A stretch of 64,000 nucleotides of DNA from Marinomonas rhizomae (GTDB lineage Bacteria > Pseudomonadota > Gammaproteobacteria > Pseudomonadales > Marinomonadaceae): contig NZ_CP073343.1 of assembly GCF_024397855.1 (NCBI RefSeq), positions 434,001 through 498,000 of the forward strand, read 5' to 3'. Positions 52,347 to 61,389 of the stretch are shown piece by piece. Position numbers and translations under genes: made by a program. The notes beneath the pieces are model-generated. The model was given only the letters and a program-made list of their open reading frames with translations, ran no database searches and was not told the DNA's origin. How positions within the stretch are numbered: the first letter of the stretch is position 1; each line of letters opens with the position of its first letter.

Positions 52347-52388
52347 TTGTCTTTCATCTGGTCTTTTACACCATGTTTAATGTTTATG

Positions 52389-52408
52389 AGGATGATAATT
52401 GTTATTAT
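52389..52408 (+). promoter_or_regulatory. Fur-like box before the iron ABC operon
   Basis: ATGATAATTGTTATTAT matches the Fur 19-mer well (GATAAT hexamers), 42 bp before the binding-protein gene. Confidence 0.6.
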
Positions 52409-52449
52409 AAGCCTTTGCTAAAAATAACAATCTAAGGAAGCTCCTCAAG

Positions 52450-53394
52450 ATGCAGGTAAACCGAGTAAAACGTTGGGTGTTGTTGCTGGCGATGTGTGTT
52501 TTGGTTGCTGTGCCTGTGACTCCGGTCATGGCGTCAGAAACAAAGACGATCTCTCATGCGATGGGCAGCACTGATGTGCCCAAAAAAGCCTTACGTGTGG
52601 TGACCTTGTTTCAAGGGGCGACGGATTCTGTAGTGGCGTTGGGTGTGACGCCAGTTGGTGTGGTGGATTCTTGGGCACAGCAGCCAACCTATGAATATTT
52701 GCGAGATGATTTGCAAGACGTTGCTCATGTGGGATTGGAAACTCAGCCAAATCTAGAAGCCATTGTAGCGCTGAAACCAGATTTAATAATTGGTACCAAG
52801 TCTCGTCATGAAAAGATCTATCGTCAATTGTCACAGATCGCGCCCACGGTAATGGCAGAAAATGTGTATGACTTTAAAACCACCCTGGATTTAACCGCTG
52901 AAGCATTGAGCAAGCAAGAGAAAGGTAAGCAGGTTTGGAATGTTTTTCAGCAGCGTATTAGGATTTTCCGTAAGGCCATCAAGCAGCGCGAGGCAAACTG
53001 GCCTTTGACCGCCGCGGTTTTAAATATTCGCGCGGATCATTTGCGCTTGTATTTGAAGCAAAGTTTTTCGGGTGTGGTGTTGAAGGAGATAGGCTTTCAA
53101 TTTCCTTTGCCAAATGAAAAAGGTTGGGGTGTTAAGCTGAAAACGAAGGAAGCCTTGCCAAGTGTGAACGCGGACGTGTTCTTTATTATCCAGCAGTCTA
53201 ATGATGCAGCCGTTAAGCAAAATTACGATGCGTGGCGTGCCCACCCATTATGGAAGATGCTCACCGCCCCTAAAAACCAGCAAGTGTATGAAGTAGATAA
53301 TGTGGCTTGGTTGTTGTCAGGCGGGATTTTAGGGGCTGAGAAAATCTTGGATCAGCTATACCAAATCTATAACTTACCTCAGGCAGGCCACTAG
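52450..53394 (+). CDS. Iron-siderophore ABC transporter substrate-binding protein (FecB type)
   Basis: 314 residues: signal peptide 1-28 (ending VMA) and a class III binding fold. Typical pieces: 'ALRVVTLFQGATDSVVALGVTPVGVVDSW', 'PNLEAIVALKPDLIIGTKSRH' and 'VYEVDNVAWLLSGG'. It resembles ferric-citrate/hydroxamate binding proteins. First gene of a Fur-box-controlled operon with two permease genes, an ATPase gene and an FhuF-like gene. Siderophore identity cannot be read from sequence, though the nearby fecI-fecR-receptor set suggests ferric citrate or a hydroxamate. Confidence 0.88.
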   Translation: MQVNRVKRWVLLLAMCVLVAVPVTPVMASETKTISHAMGSTDVPKKALRVVTLFQGATDSVVALGVTPVGVVDSWAQQPTYEYLRDDLQDVAHVGLETQPNLEAIVALKPDLIIGTKSRHEKIYRQLSQIAPTVMAENVYDFKTTLDLTAEALSKQEKGKQVWNVFQQRIRIFRKAIKQREANWPLTAAVLNIRADHLRLYLKQSFSGVVLKEIGFQFPLPNEKGWGVKLKTKEALPSVNADVFFIIQQSNDAAVKQNYDAWRAHPLWKMLTAPKNQQVYEVDNVAWLLSGGILGAEKILDQLYQIYNLPQAGH

Positions 53395-53401
53395 AGCGTT
53401 T

Positions 53402-54412
53402 ATGGTCTTACTCAGTAGTCGTACTTTTAAATGGGGTCTTCTTGCTCTGTCTCTTTTATGCCTGATGGTCTCTTTAATGGGGAGCATTGTCTATGGCCAG
53501 TATGTTGTTTCAATGAAATCCGTTTGGACGGCATTTTGGGCATACGATCCTCAATCGATAGATCACGTTATTATCCGTACCACGCGTTTATCCCGCGCTC
53601 TTGTTGCTTGTTTAGTCGGTTCGGCGCTGGCGGTTTCCGGTGTCTTGATGCAAGCTTTAACGCGTAATCCGTTGGCATCACCGTCTATTTTTGGTGTTAA
53701 CGCGGGCGCCGTGTTTGCGATTGTTTTGTTTTCGACCTTCTTTTCGGTGACTTCCCTGAATACGTTTTTATGGCTGGCTTTTTTAGGGGCGAGCGTGGCT
53801 GGCGCCTTGGTGTATGGCTTGGGCAGTTTAGGAAAAGACGGATTGTCTCCAGTGCGTATTGTCTTGTCTGGGGCAGCAATTTCCGCGCTCTTCATGGCGT
53901 TTACCCAAGGCATTTTGGTGATTGGTCAAGAAGGCTTAGACAGTGTGTTGTTTTGGGTAGCTGGTTCTCTATCTGGTCGTGATTTGTCTATGGTGATGCC
54001 ATTAGTGCCCGCTTTTGTTGTTGGTATTGTGTTGGCGATACTGGCGGCACCGCAGATCAATATTTTATTGTCCGGTGACGATATTGCTAAAGGATTAGGG
54101 CAGAACACAGTTTTAATAAAGGTTGTACTGAGTTTGCTAATTATTGGCTTAGCTGGCGGTTCGGTCGCATTGGGTGGCAGTATTGGTTTTATCGGTTTGA
54201 TGGTGCCACATATGGTGCGTTCCGTGGTGGGTTATGATCATAAATGGTTGATCCCATTAAGTGCTTTATGGGGGGCAATTTTGCTGTTGTGTGCCGATGT
54301 CATCAGTCGTTTTGTGATTATGCCAGAAGAGGTGCCCATTGGTGTGACGACAGCGATTTTGGGCGCGCCTTTCTTTATTTATTTGGCACGTAAAGGAGGC
54401 AAACGTGAGTAA
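53402..54412 (+). CDS. FecCD-family iron-siderophore ABC permease
   Basis: 336 residues, about ten helices. 'RTTRLSRALVACLVGSALAVSGVLMQALTRNPLASPSIFG' and 'GFIGLMVPHMVRSVVGYDHK' are the family blocks. No strong ribosome site; probably coupled to the preceding gene 7 bp away, and overlaps the second permease gene by 8 bp. The two permeases form the heterodimeric FecC/FecD channel. Confidence 0.92.
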   Translation: MVLLSSRTFKWGLLALSLLCLMVSLMGSIVYGQYVVSMKSVWTAFWAYDPQSIDHVIIRTTRLSRALVACLVGSALAVSGVLMQALTRNPLASPSIFGVNAGAVFAIVLFSTFFSVTSLNTFLWLAFLGASVAGALVYGLGSLGKDGLSPVRIVLSGAAISALFMAFTQGILVIGQEGLDSVLFWVAGSLSGRDLSMVMPLVPAFVVGIVLAILAAPQINILLSGDDIAKGLGQNTVLIKVVLSLLIIGLAGGSVALGGSIGFIGLMVPHMVRSVVGYDHKWLIPLSALWGAILLLCADVISRFVIMPEEVPIGVTTAILGAPFFIYLARKGGKRE

Positions 54413-55436
54413 GTCTTTTAGCGTTCGTCATCGATTTTTCTCTTTCTCGACCCCTGTTCGCTCTCTGTGGTCGATGCTCGCGCTCTTTGCTTTCTTTCTC
54501 GCTGTTATGTTGTTTTCTCTGTGCCTTGGTGAGGAGTTCATAGCTCTGCCGCGTGTGCTTCAGGCTCTGCTTGGTCATGGTGATCAGGGAACTCAGTTTG
54601 TGGTAGAAACCTTGCGTTTGCCGAGGGTGCTGATGGCGGCCATGGTGGGCGCTGCGTTGGCGTCGTCTGGGTTAGTACTGCAATCCATGATACGTAATCC
54701 GTTAGCGTCTCCAGATATCATCGGTATTACTGGTGGCGCTTCCGCTGCGGCCGTGTGTTTTCTATCATTTTTCGCAATGGTAATCGGCCTAGTTTGGTTG
54801 CCTGTTTTTGCCATTGCGGGCGCTTTTTTGGCAGCTTTGTTGATTTATACTCTTGCTTGGAATAGTGGCGTGACCCCGATGCGGCTGGTATTGGTCGGTA
54901 TTGGTATTTCTTCGGCAATGGGTGCGGTGACGACCTTTGTTATTGCCGCGAGCCCACTTTCTACCAGCATTACCGCGTATATCTGGCTAACGGGCAGTGT
55001 GTATGGTGCGAGTTGGGTTGAGGTGAAGGCCTTGTTACCTTGGTTGCTGATTTCATGGCCGTTGGCGTTTTATTTAGCGCGTCGTGTGAATACTCAAGAA
55101 TTGGGCGATCAGTTGGCAACTGGATTGGGGATATCCGTGCAGCGTTTGCGTTTGTCGCTGTTGTTTTTGAGTGTGATTATGGCGGCTCCGGCGATTGCTT
55201 ATGCTGGGGCGGTGGGGTTTGTTGGCTTGATCGCGCCACACATTGCTAGACGTCTTGTTGCGCGGAGTTTCGCGCTGTTACTGCCTACCTCGGCCTTGGT
55301 GGGGTCTTGTTTGGTCATGCTGGCAGACTTATGTGGTCGTTTATTGTTTCAGCCTTTGGACATTCCTGCTGGTGTCTTTGTGTCTGCTATTGGCGCGCCA
55401 TTCTTTATTTATTTACTCTATCGACAGCGTTTCTGA
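54405..55436 (+). CDS. FecCD-family iron-siderophore ABC permease
   Basis: 343 residues, about ten helices, starting with GTG behind AGGAGG inside the preceding gene. Marks are 'LRLPRVLMAAMVGAALASSGLVLQSMIRNPLASPDIIG' and 'GFVGLIAPHIARRLVARSF'. Partner permease of the preceding one; both needed for one importer. Confidence 0.92.
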   Translation: MSKSFSVRHRFFSFSTPVRSLWSMLALFAFFLAVMLFSLCLGEEFIALPRVLQALLGHGDQGTQFVVETLRLPRVLMAAMVGAALASSGLVLQSMIRNPLASPDIIGITGGASAAAVCFLSFFAMVIGLVWLPVFAIAGAFLAALLIYTLAWNSGVTPMRLVLVGIGISSAMGAVTTFVIAASPLSTSITAYIWLTGSVYGASWVEVKALLPWLLISWPLAFYLARRVNTQELGDQLATGLGISVQRLRLSLLFLSVIMAAPAIAYAGAVGFVGLIAPHIARRLVARSFALLLPTSALVGSCLVMLADLCGRLLFQPLDIPAGVFVSAIGAPFFIYLLYRQRF

Positions 55437-55466
55437 GTCGGTTAGCCATATTGGGATTTTTTAATC

Positions 55467-56327
55467 ATGAGTTTGTCTGAACATTCTTTAGTAGACGATA
55501 ATTTATTAGCTCAGAGTCCATTAGAAAGTGTGGCGCTGTTTTTAGGTTATGAGAAAAAAACCATTATTAAGTCTTTGGATTTAGTTATTGAATCTAAGCA
55601 AATCACTGTGTTGGTGGGCGGCAATGGGTGTGGTAAATCTACCTTACTGAAGTCGTTTGCGCGGTTATTAAAGCCATCCTCAGGGCAGATTCTCTTGAAT
55701 GGCGCTGATATTCATTCATTGTCTGGAAAAGACGTGGCTCGCAAGCTGGCTATCCTTCCGCAAGGGCCTGTCGTCCCAGAAGGTTTAACGGTTGAGCAGT
55801 TGGTTCGTCAAGGCCGATATCCACATCAAAATTGGTTGCAAAGCTGGACGGAAGAAGATGAGCGTTTAGTACGTAAAGCCTTGCAAGACACCAATATGAC
55901 TGAGTTTGCTGGTCGTTCCATTGATGCTTTATCTGGTGGTCAGAGGCAGCGAGCTTGGATTGCCATGGCGCTGGCGCAGAATACCGATATTTTGTTACTA
56001 GACGAGCCGACAACCTATTTGGATTTAACCCATCAGATAGAGATTCTTGATCTGCTGTTTGAGCTTAATTTGACCCAGAATACGACTATTCTAATGGTGT
56101 TACATGACTTGAATCTGGCTGCTCGTTACGCCCATAAAATGATAGCCATTAAAGACGGTACGGTTTTTTGCCAAGGCGCACCAGAGGCGATTTTAGATCA
56201 TGACATGGTGAAAGCAGTGTTTGATATGGAATGTCATATTAGCGCTGATCCACTGTTTGGTACGCCAATGTGTATTCCTTATGGAAAAGGTCGCAAGGTC
56301 GACACTCAGGCCGTTGAGAATGTTTAA
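55467..56327 (+). CDS. Iron-siderophore ABC ATP-binding protein (FecE type)
   Basis: 286 residues. Walker A GGNGCGKST near residue 52, signature 'LSGGQRQRAWIAMALAQ', Walker B 'ILLLDEPTTYLDL', switch 'VLHDLN'. Energises the importer. Weak ribosome site. The end overlaps the start of the FhuF-like gene by 8 bp. Confidence 0.93.
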   Translation: MSLSEHSLVDDNLLAQSPLESVALFLGYEKKTIIKSLDLVIESKQITVLVGGNGCGKSTLLKSFARLLKPSSGQILLNGADIHSLSGKDVARKLAILPQGPVVPEGLTVEQLVRQGRYPHQNWLQSWTEEDERLVRKALQDTNMTEFAGRSIDALSGGQRQRAWIAMALAQNTDILLLDEPTTYLDLTHQIEILDLLFELNLTQNTTILMVLHDLNLAARYAHKMIAIKDGTVFCQGAPEAILDHDMVKAVFDMECHISADPLFGTPMCIPYGKGRKVDTQAVENV

Positions 56328-57120
56328 ACAAGACAATAAGCATGTACTCCTTTCTGCTGAGTGGGAAGTATTGGCGGGATTTGGGCTTAAGGCTTATCAG
56401 CAAGATGAGCCGCTTGCGATTGATTCAAGCAAGTTATTAGATGACGACTTGTGTCTAGATACATTACGCAAAATCATGCCAGAACTCGGCGCTCCAAATC
56501 TTAAAGTAACGGCGTCTTTAGTAATCAAGCGTGTGGCATTTCTTACTCTTGCGCCTGTTTTATATGCTATGTCGAGTTTTGATAAAGGGCTTGATGCTTC
56601 AATAGAAAACAGTGTCTTTGAATATCCGCTCGAAAACCGCATATGGCAATCTAAAATGCCATTAAAAGACACATCTGTGTCGGTTTGGAAACGTTCGGAT
56701 AAAGAAAGTCGAGAAGTTTGGCGAAATGAGATTCTAGGTAAGGTGTTTGCTGGACATCTAACCTTATTGGTCGAGAAATTTTACCACTTAACAAAAGTCT
56801 CTCGGCGCGTTCTCTGGGAAAACATCGCTGTGCGGGTTTTTAGCATTTACGAGCAGCGTATTCTTACCAATATTGCTGAAGAGAAAAGGGCGATAGCGGA
56901 AGCGGATTATGCGTATTTGCTTGATGAAACTACGACGAAGCTGTTTGGCTTAAAAGAGAATCCGTTGACGGTTTTTTATCGAGATAAGCAGTTAACGGCA
57001 CTATCGGAAAACCCTGTTCGAGTTCGACGTACTTGTTGTTTTTACTACCAAGCGACTGAGCCGCCAGTGTATTGCGGCTCCTGTCCTTTGCCTTTGAGAA
57101 AGAAAACAACCTCGCCTTAA
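56320..57120 (+). CDS. FhuF-like ferric-siderophore reductase
   Basis: 266 residues. The C-terminal cysteine set 'CC-x11-C-x2-C' (Cys239, 240, 252, 255) is the unusual [2Fe-2S] motif of FhuF, and the body matches the IucA/FhuF C-terminal fold ('FEYPLENRIWQSKMPLK', 'LWENIAVRVFSIYE'). Such proteins reduce the imported ferric siderophore in the cytosol to release iron. Start at ATG 56320 (MFKQDNKH), inside the ATPase gene's last codons; the upstream frame overlaps fecE coding sequence too far. Last gene of the operon. Confidence 0.85.
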   Translation: MFKQDNKHVLLSAEWEVLAGFGLKAYQQDEPLAIDSSKLLDDDLCLDTLRKIMPELGAPNLKVTASLVIKRVAFLTLAPVLYAMSSFDKGLDASIENSVFEYPLENRIWQSKMPLKDTSVSVWKRSDKESREVWRNEILGKVFAGHLTLLVEKFYHLTKVSRRVLWENIAVRVFSIYEQRILTNIAEEKRAIAEADYAYLLDETTTKLFGLKENPLTVFYRDKQLTALSENPVRVRRTCCFYYQATEPPVYCGSCPLPLRKKTTSP

Positions 57121-57153
57121 TCCTCCCCTTGAAGGTAAGAGGAGGAGGTTGTT
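57105..57153. terminator. Hairpin between converging iron genes
   Basis: AACAACCTC and GAGGTTGTT arms enclose TCCTC/GAGGA, between the FhuF-like gene and the receptor gene. The T-run is weak, but position and symmetry suggest a bidirectional terminator. Confidence 0.55.
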
Positions 57154-57171
57154 CTCGTCGTTTTTGGGAGG

Positions 57172-59592
57172 TTAAAAGTCTAAGCCATAAGCCAATGTCA
57201 CAGTACGGCCTCTTCCTTTGAAGTAGAAGCTGTCGTTTGCGTAGGCGGCTTGTGAATAGTAAGTGAAATAATCTTCGTTCAAGAGGTTAGCCACTGAGAC
57301 ATTCATCTTGCCTACTGGCAGTTTATAGCCAATAGATGCATCGACTAGAGTATATCCGTCAAAGTCTAAATCCTCATTATCAAAGCTTCGGCTGAAGGCG
57401 TGGCTTACTTGCAGTAAAGAAGACAGCTTTTCATTCCAATTTGCGTTCCATGAAGTAACTAAACGGTTTGGTGATATATCAGCTCCTGTTAGCTTAGTCT
57501 CTACCTTTCCATCACCATCTGTGTCTGATTTACCTTGAATGAAAGAATAGCTGGCTTGCAACTTGTGCTTTTTGTTTAGTTGGAATCCTAAAGAAGCTTC
57601 TGCGCCTTGAATTTCTTTCTTTTCACGTTTGACAATATAAAGCCCATTTTCTTCAACGATACGGCTACCTAGGTCTGAATCAGATTCGTAGTAGCTTAAT
57701 TCGAAATCGTATGGATGGCGGTTTACACGAAATCCCACTTCATAGTTATCGGTCACAATTGGGGATAGATCTATCAGCGAATCAACGTCTTGACCTGTAA
57801 TATCAACCCCGCGAAGTACGCGTCCAACGTCAGGCATGCCAAAGCCTTGTGAGTAGTTGGTGAAAACACTTACGGCCGGTGTTATTTTGAAAACAGCACC
57901 TGCGTTGTAGACAGTTTCGTGGAAACTTGGGCTCCCGCCATTGACTGTCACACCGTTGTTAGCGGCCACTGTCTGATAGGTGCCTACGTCTAATTTAGCG
58001 TGTTCATCACGAACACCTGCCTGCAACACCAAGCGCTCGGTTGGCTTATATTCAAACTGAATGAAAGGTGCATAGTTGGTATATTCTGTTTCTGGCACAT
58101 AAGTGCGGTTGGTTAATATCAATGTCTGACTGGTTTTGTCCTGTAGTAAATCTAACCCTGTCGTGATGCTTAAAGTATTATCTAATAGGTCATTTTTGGT
58201 CAGGCTAAATTTCGCACCGATTTTTTCAGATTGGTTTTGGCTTTGGTCGTAAAGGGTGCCGCTTGGAGCAATGCTGGTGTCCTGAAAACTGTTGGAGTTT
58301 GATGCTCCGTAACGACCTTCAAAATCTTGATGAAAAGCTTGGGCTTTAAACTCCATGCCATCAAGGTCGCTGTCAGTATACAAAAGGCTGGTAGTTTGCA
58401 CATCGTTGTAAGGAGCCACACCCTCTGAAGGAGTTCCTTTGACAGAACTGGTTGCAACACCATTATCTCTGTCACCATCCACTCCAGTAAAATTCATGCG
58501 TCCTTTCATTTGGTATTTATTAACTTCTAGTTCCAATCTTTTTTCGTCACTAAGCCAATAACCAAGCTTGACGAATGTGTCATAGCTTTTTGAGTCCATT
58601 ATGTCACCACGAACCGTTGCTGCTCCAACATAATTACCATCGGCATCTAGGTACATGCCTTGTACTTCGTTGGTTAGACCGACAAGGTAATCGAAATCGC
58701 CTTGTGAACCTTCTGCTTGGTAGCCAATTTTATAAGATAAGGTGTCGCTGCTTAGTTCGTCAGTCGGTGTGGTCATTTGTACATCGACATGTTGTTTTAG
58801 CTTGTTGGAGCGCGTTGATTTGGTGATGAAGTTAATGATGCCGCCAGTTGCTCCTAGGCCGTGAACGGCGGTTGCGCCATGGATAACTTCGATGCGTTCC
58901 ACCATAGAAAGGTCAATAGTGTGGGCAGATCGACTGCCTTCTCGAATGGGGTTGGACTGTGGCACACCATCTATCATGTATAAAACAGAACGGCCGCGGA
59001 ATGTCTGGCTGCTGTTATTCAGTTTTTGTGTATTTGGAGAATAAGCGGGCAGAAGGTTAGACAGGGCTTGAGAGCTATCGGTTGAAATAGAAAGCTGCTC
59101 CTCGATTTGCTCACGATTGATAACGGTAATGACCTGAGGGCTGTCTTCTTTTTTCGTATTAGAGCGGCTGGTTTGGATAACCATAGCATTAAGATTAATT
59201 GCTTGGTTGTCTGTTGTCAGATACTGACCACGTTCTACCAAGCTATAGGTACCATCTTGATTAGGAACCATCTCTAAATCAGTAGTAGATAACAATTGCT
59301 CAATGAGTTCTATCGGACTAGTGTTGCCGGAAATGCCTTTACTTTGAAGATCTCGCGTTAATGTTGAGTTAAATGAGAGTGCTATATTGTGACGAGCAGC
59401 AAACGTAGTGAGGGCGTTTCCAAGATTGCCAGCTTCAATTTTTAGTGGTTGCTGAACGCTCTGGCTTGGTGCTTCTTGTGCCAAAGTAAGTGGGCTAATA
59501 CCAGACGCGATTATTAAACCACTGCAGGTTAATGTTGTGCTGATCGCTTTCTGAAATTGTGTTTTTAAATGTGTTTTTTTACGGGTAGACAT
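57172..59592 (-). CDS. TonB-dependent siderophore receptor with N-terminal signalling domain (FecA/FpvA type)
   Basis: 806 residues. Signal peptide 1-39 (ending TLAQ), then an STN/secretin signalling domain (PLKIEAGNLGNALTTFAARHNIALSF, about 50-105), a plug ('VITVINREQIEEQL', 'GVPQSNPIREGS', 'IEVIHGATAVHGLGATGGIINF') and a beta-barrel ending in '...TVTLAYGLDF' with terminal Phe. The STN domain is what signals to FecR. Start at ATG 59592 behind AGGAGG. It lies downstream of fecI-fecR on the same strand and converges on the ABC operon. Ligand unknown; a hydroxamate or citrate complex is likely. Confidence 0.93.
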   Translation of the reverse strand: MSTRKKTHLKTQFQKAISTTLTCSGLIIASGISPLTLAQEAPSQSVQQPLKIEAGNLGNALTTFAARHNIALSFNSTLTRDLQSKGISGNTSPIELIEQLLSTTDLEMVPNQDGTYSLVERGQYLTTDNQAINLNAMVIQTSRSNTKKEDSPQVITVINREQIEEQLSISTDSSQALSNLLPAYSPNTQKLNNSSQTFRGRSVLYMIDGVPQSNPIREGSRSAHTIDLSMVERIEVIHGATAVHGLGATGGIINFITKSTRSNKLKQHVDVQMTTPTDELSSDTLSYKIGYQAEGSQGDFDYLVGLTNEVQGMYLDADGNYVGAATVRGDIMDSKSYDTFVKLGYWLSDEKRLELEVNKYQMKGRMNFTGVDGDRDNGVATSSVKGTPSEGVAPYNDVQTTSLLYTDSDLDGMEFKAQAFHQDFEGRYGASNSNSFQDTSIAPSGTLYDQSQNQSEKIGAKFSLTKNDLLDNTLSITTGLDLLQDKTSQTLILTNRTYVPETEYTNYAPFIQFEYKPTERLVLQAGVRDEHAKLDVGTYQTVAANNGVTVNGGSPSFHETVYNAGAVFKITPAVSVFTNYSQGFGMPDVGRVLRGVDITGQDVDSLIDLSPIVTDNYEVGFRVNRHPYDFELSYYESDSDLGSRIVEENGLYIVKREKKEIQGAEASLGFQLNKKHKLQASYSFIQGKSDTDGDGKVETKLTGADISPNRLVTSWNANWNEKLSSLLQVSHAFSRSFDNEDLDFDGYTLVDASIGYKLPVGKMNVSVANLLNEDYFTYYSQAAYANDSFYFKGRGRTVTLAYGLDF

Positions 59593-59719
59593 GGCCACCT
59601 CCTTTTTCAAATTAGGATGCTTATTAGTTGTTTAACTACTAAGCCACCTGAAAAGAAAAAAAGTGTCAGCCGAAATAGGAATTAATTCGTTTTTTTTGAT
59701 TAGGTGGTTTTTGACTTCC

Positions 59720-60679
59720 TTAAACGGCTTCTAAAGTGACCCAATAATTCCTCAGATGACTGTTTATTTGAATAGGGTAGGTGTGCGATAGCATGCTGAA
59801 AATGGTATTGATGTTTTTAAGAGGAAAAGCTCCTGATATATCGATGTTTTCAATATCGGGAGAAACTCGTAGTAAGCCTCTATGATAGCGGGAGACTTCT
59901 CTGATGAACTGGTTTAATGGCATATTGTGAACAGCTAGCATGTTGTCTAGCCATGAAGTGGTTTCTGATGCGAGTGCTTTACGAGATAAAACACCATGGC
60001 TGGATAGCTCGATTTGATAACCTGTGCTAATGGTATTGTCTTGAGTGTTTTTTAACAGACTAGGTGACGCTTCAACCTGACCCTCAATCACCCCTAACCT
60101 GGTTAGACCGCTATATTGGCGTACGGTGAAATTCGCATCCAAGGGCGATAAAATTGCATCCTGTGTCTTGATTGTGAAAGAGGGCAGCTGTTGAGAGTGT
60201 GTCGATACAGTATGAACTTGGATTTCACCTTCTCGCAGTGATAATAAGCGTGCCTTGTCATTAAAAGAAATATCAAATGCCGTTGCCGTATTGAGCTTCA
60301 CCATAGTACCGTCTGGTAAGGTGACTTGCTTTTGCTGTCCTTTCGCAGTGCGATAATCGGCGTTCCATTGCTGACTGTCGACTGTTTTATAGCCTCCCCA
60401 AATTAACGGTCCAGAAGCCAATAATAATGCCAGCTTGCCAATATTTAAACGACGTGTTGCATCGTCAAGTCGATTCAATACTGCGTAAGCAATGTCTTTA
60501 GGTAAAGTGTCCACTTGATTGATAAAGTGTTGGGCTCGTTGCCATGCGAGCTGATTGTCTTTGTCTGCTTCTAACCAACCTTGTAGTTGTTTTTGCTCGC
60601 TGTCAGTGAGAGGCTTTTCTTGTTGTCTGATTAGCCAATCAGCGGCTTCGTGCATGCTCTTTTTTGATATTTTATTCAA
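59720..60679 (-). CDS. fecR: FecR-family anti-sigma/signal transducer
   Basis: 319 residues. An N-terminal DUF4880 region (ADWLIRQQEKPLTDSEQKQLQGWL...), one membrane helix at about 95-115 (LALLLASGPLIWGGY), a FecR domain ('LPDGTMVKLNTATAFDISF') and a C-terminal STN-like/DUF4974 end. It relays receptor occupancy to FecI. Starts with TTG behind GGGGGAC, overlapping the fecI stop; an internal ATG eight codons later is the alternative. Sits between fecI and the receptor gene as in fec-type systems. Confidence 0.9.
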   Translation of the reverse strand: MNKISKKSMHEAADWLIRQQEKPLTDSEQKQLQGWLEADKDNQLAWQRAQHFINQVDTLPKDIAYAVLNRLDDATRRLNIGKLALLLASGPLIWGGYKTVDSQQWNADYRTAKGQQKQVTLPDGTMVKLNTATAFDISFNDKARLLSLREGEIQVHTVSTHSQQLPSFTIKTQDAILSPLDANFTVRQYSGLTRLGVIEGQVEASPSLLKNTQDNTISTGYQIELSSHGVLSRKALASETTSWLDNMLAVHNMPLNQFIREVSRYHRGLLRVSPDIENIDISGAFPLKNINTIFSMLSHTYPIQINSHLRNYWVTLEAV

Positions 60680-61199
60680 ACAAGTCGTCCCCCATCAACA
60701 CAAAGCACTTAACATAAGCTTGTTTCATGTATCGCTTCACTGTGGCGAGAGAAAGCTGCATATCATCGGCTATTTGTTGATACTTTTTACCCTCTATTTG
60801 CGCTAGCAAAAATACCTGCTTTACTTGGCTTGGAAGGCCATTCAGCAAAGCGTCTACTTCCTCCAAGGTTTGTAAAATAATGAACTCATTTTCAGGCGAA
60901 ATGACGAAAGATTCTGGCTGCTTTGCTAACAGCTCTAGGTACGCCTGTTCTAACGATTTTCGTCTGTAAAAATGACAAACAAGACCTTTGGCAATAGTTA
61001 CTAAATATGCCTTGGGTTCCTTGATGGTTGCCGCATTTTGCTTCGCGTGAATACGCAAGAAAGTATCTTGAGTTAAATCTGCGGCATCGTATTGGCTGTC
61101 TAAACGTTTACGAATCCATGTGAATAGCCAGTTGTGGTGGTTGACATATAAAGAGTGCATTACGTCATGTTGCACACTGTGGTTCGCATTGTGCGGCAT
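60672..61199 (-). CDS. fecI: ECF sigma factor FecI type
   Basis: 175 residues: region 2 'WLFTWIRKRLDSQYDAADLTQDTFLRIHAK' and region 4 'QVKQVFLLAQIEGKKYQQIADDMQLSLATVKRYMKQAY'. It directs RNA polymerase to the receptor operon when FecR is activated. A Fur-like box lies 22 bp upstream, so iron starvation and siderophore presence are both required. Overlaps fecR. Confidence 0.93.
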   Translation of the reverse strand: MPHNANHSVQHDVMHSLYVNHHNWLFTWIRKRLDSQYDAADLTQDTFLRIHAKQNAATIKEPKAYLVTIAKGLVCHFYRRKSLEQAYLELLAKQPESFVISPENEFIILQTLEEVDALLNGLPSQVKQVFLLAQIEGKKYQQIADDMQLSLATVKRYMKQAYVKCFVLMGDDLFE

Positions 61200-61221
61200 G
61201 AAACCAAGCCTTAAATAGTGA

Positions 61222-61241
61222 AATGATAATTAATATCATTA
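61222..61241 (-). promoter_or_regulatory. Fur-like box before fecI
   Basis: AATGATAATTAATATCATTA: inverted AATGATA/TATCATT around a short centre, at the fecI promoter. Outer arms AAGCCTT and AAGGCTT extend the symmetry. Confidence 0.65.
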
Positions 61242-61389
61242 AAAGGCTTTGTGGCTACCATGTCAAGAAGCGTGTTGGCGTGGATGCTATTTTGCATCGA
61301 ATAGAGAGGAAAAAGCGCCGTTGTAAAGTGAATACAGGCGCTCTCCATTTCTTTGTTGGTCATTGTATTAAAAGGTTTTTAACGCCAAA

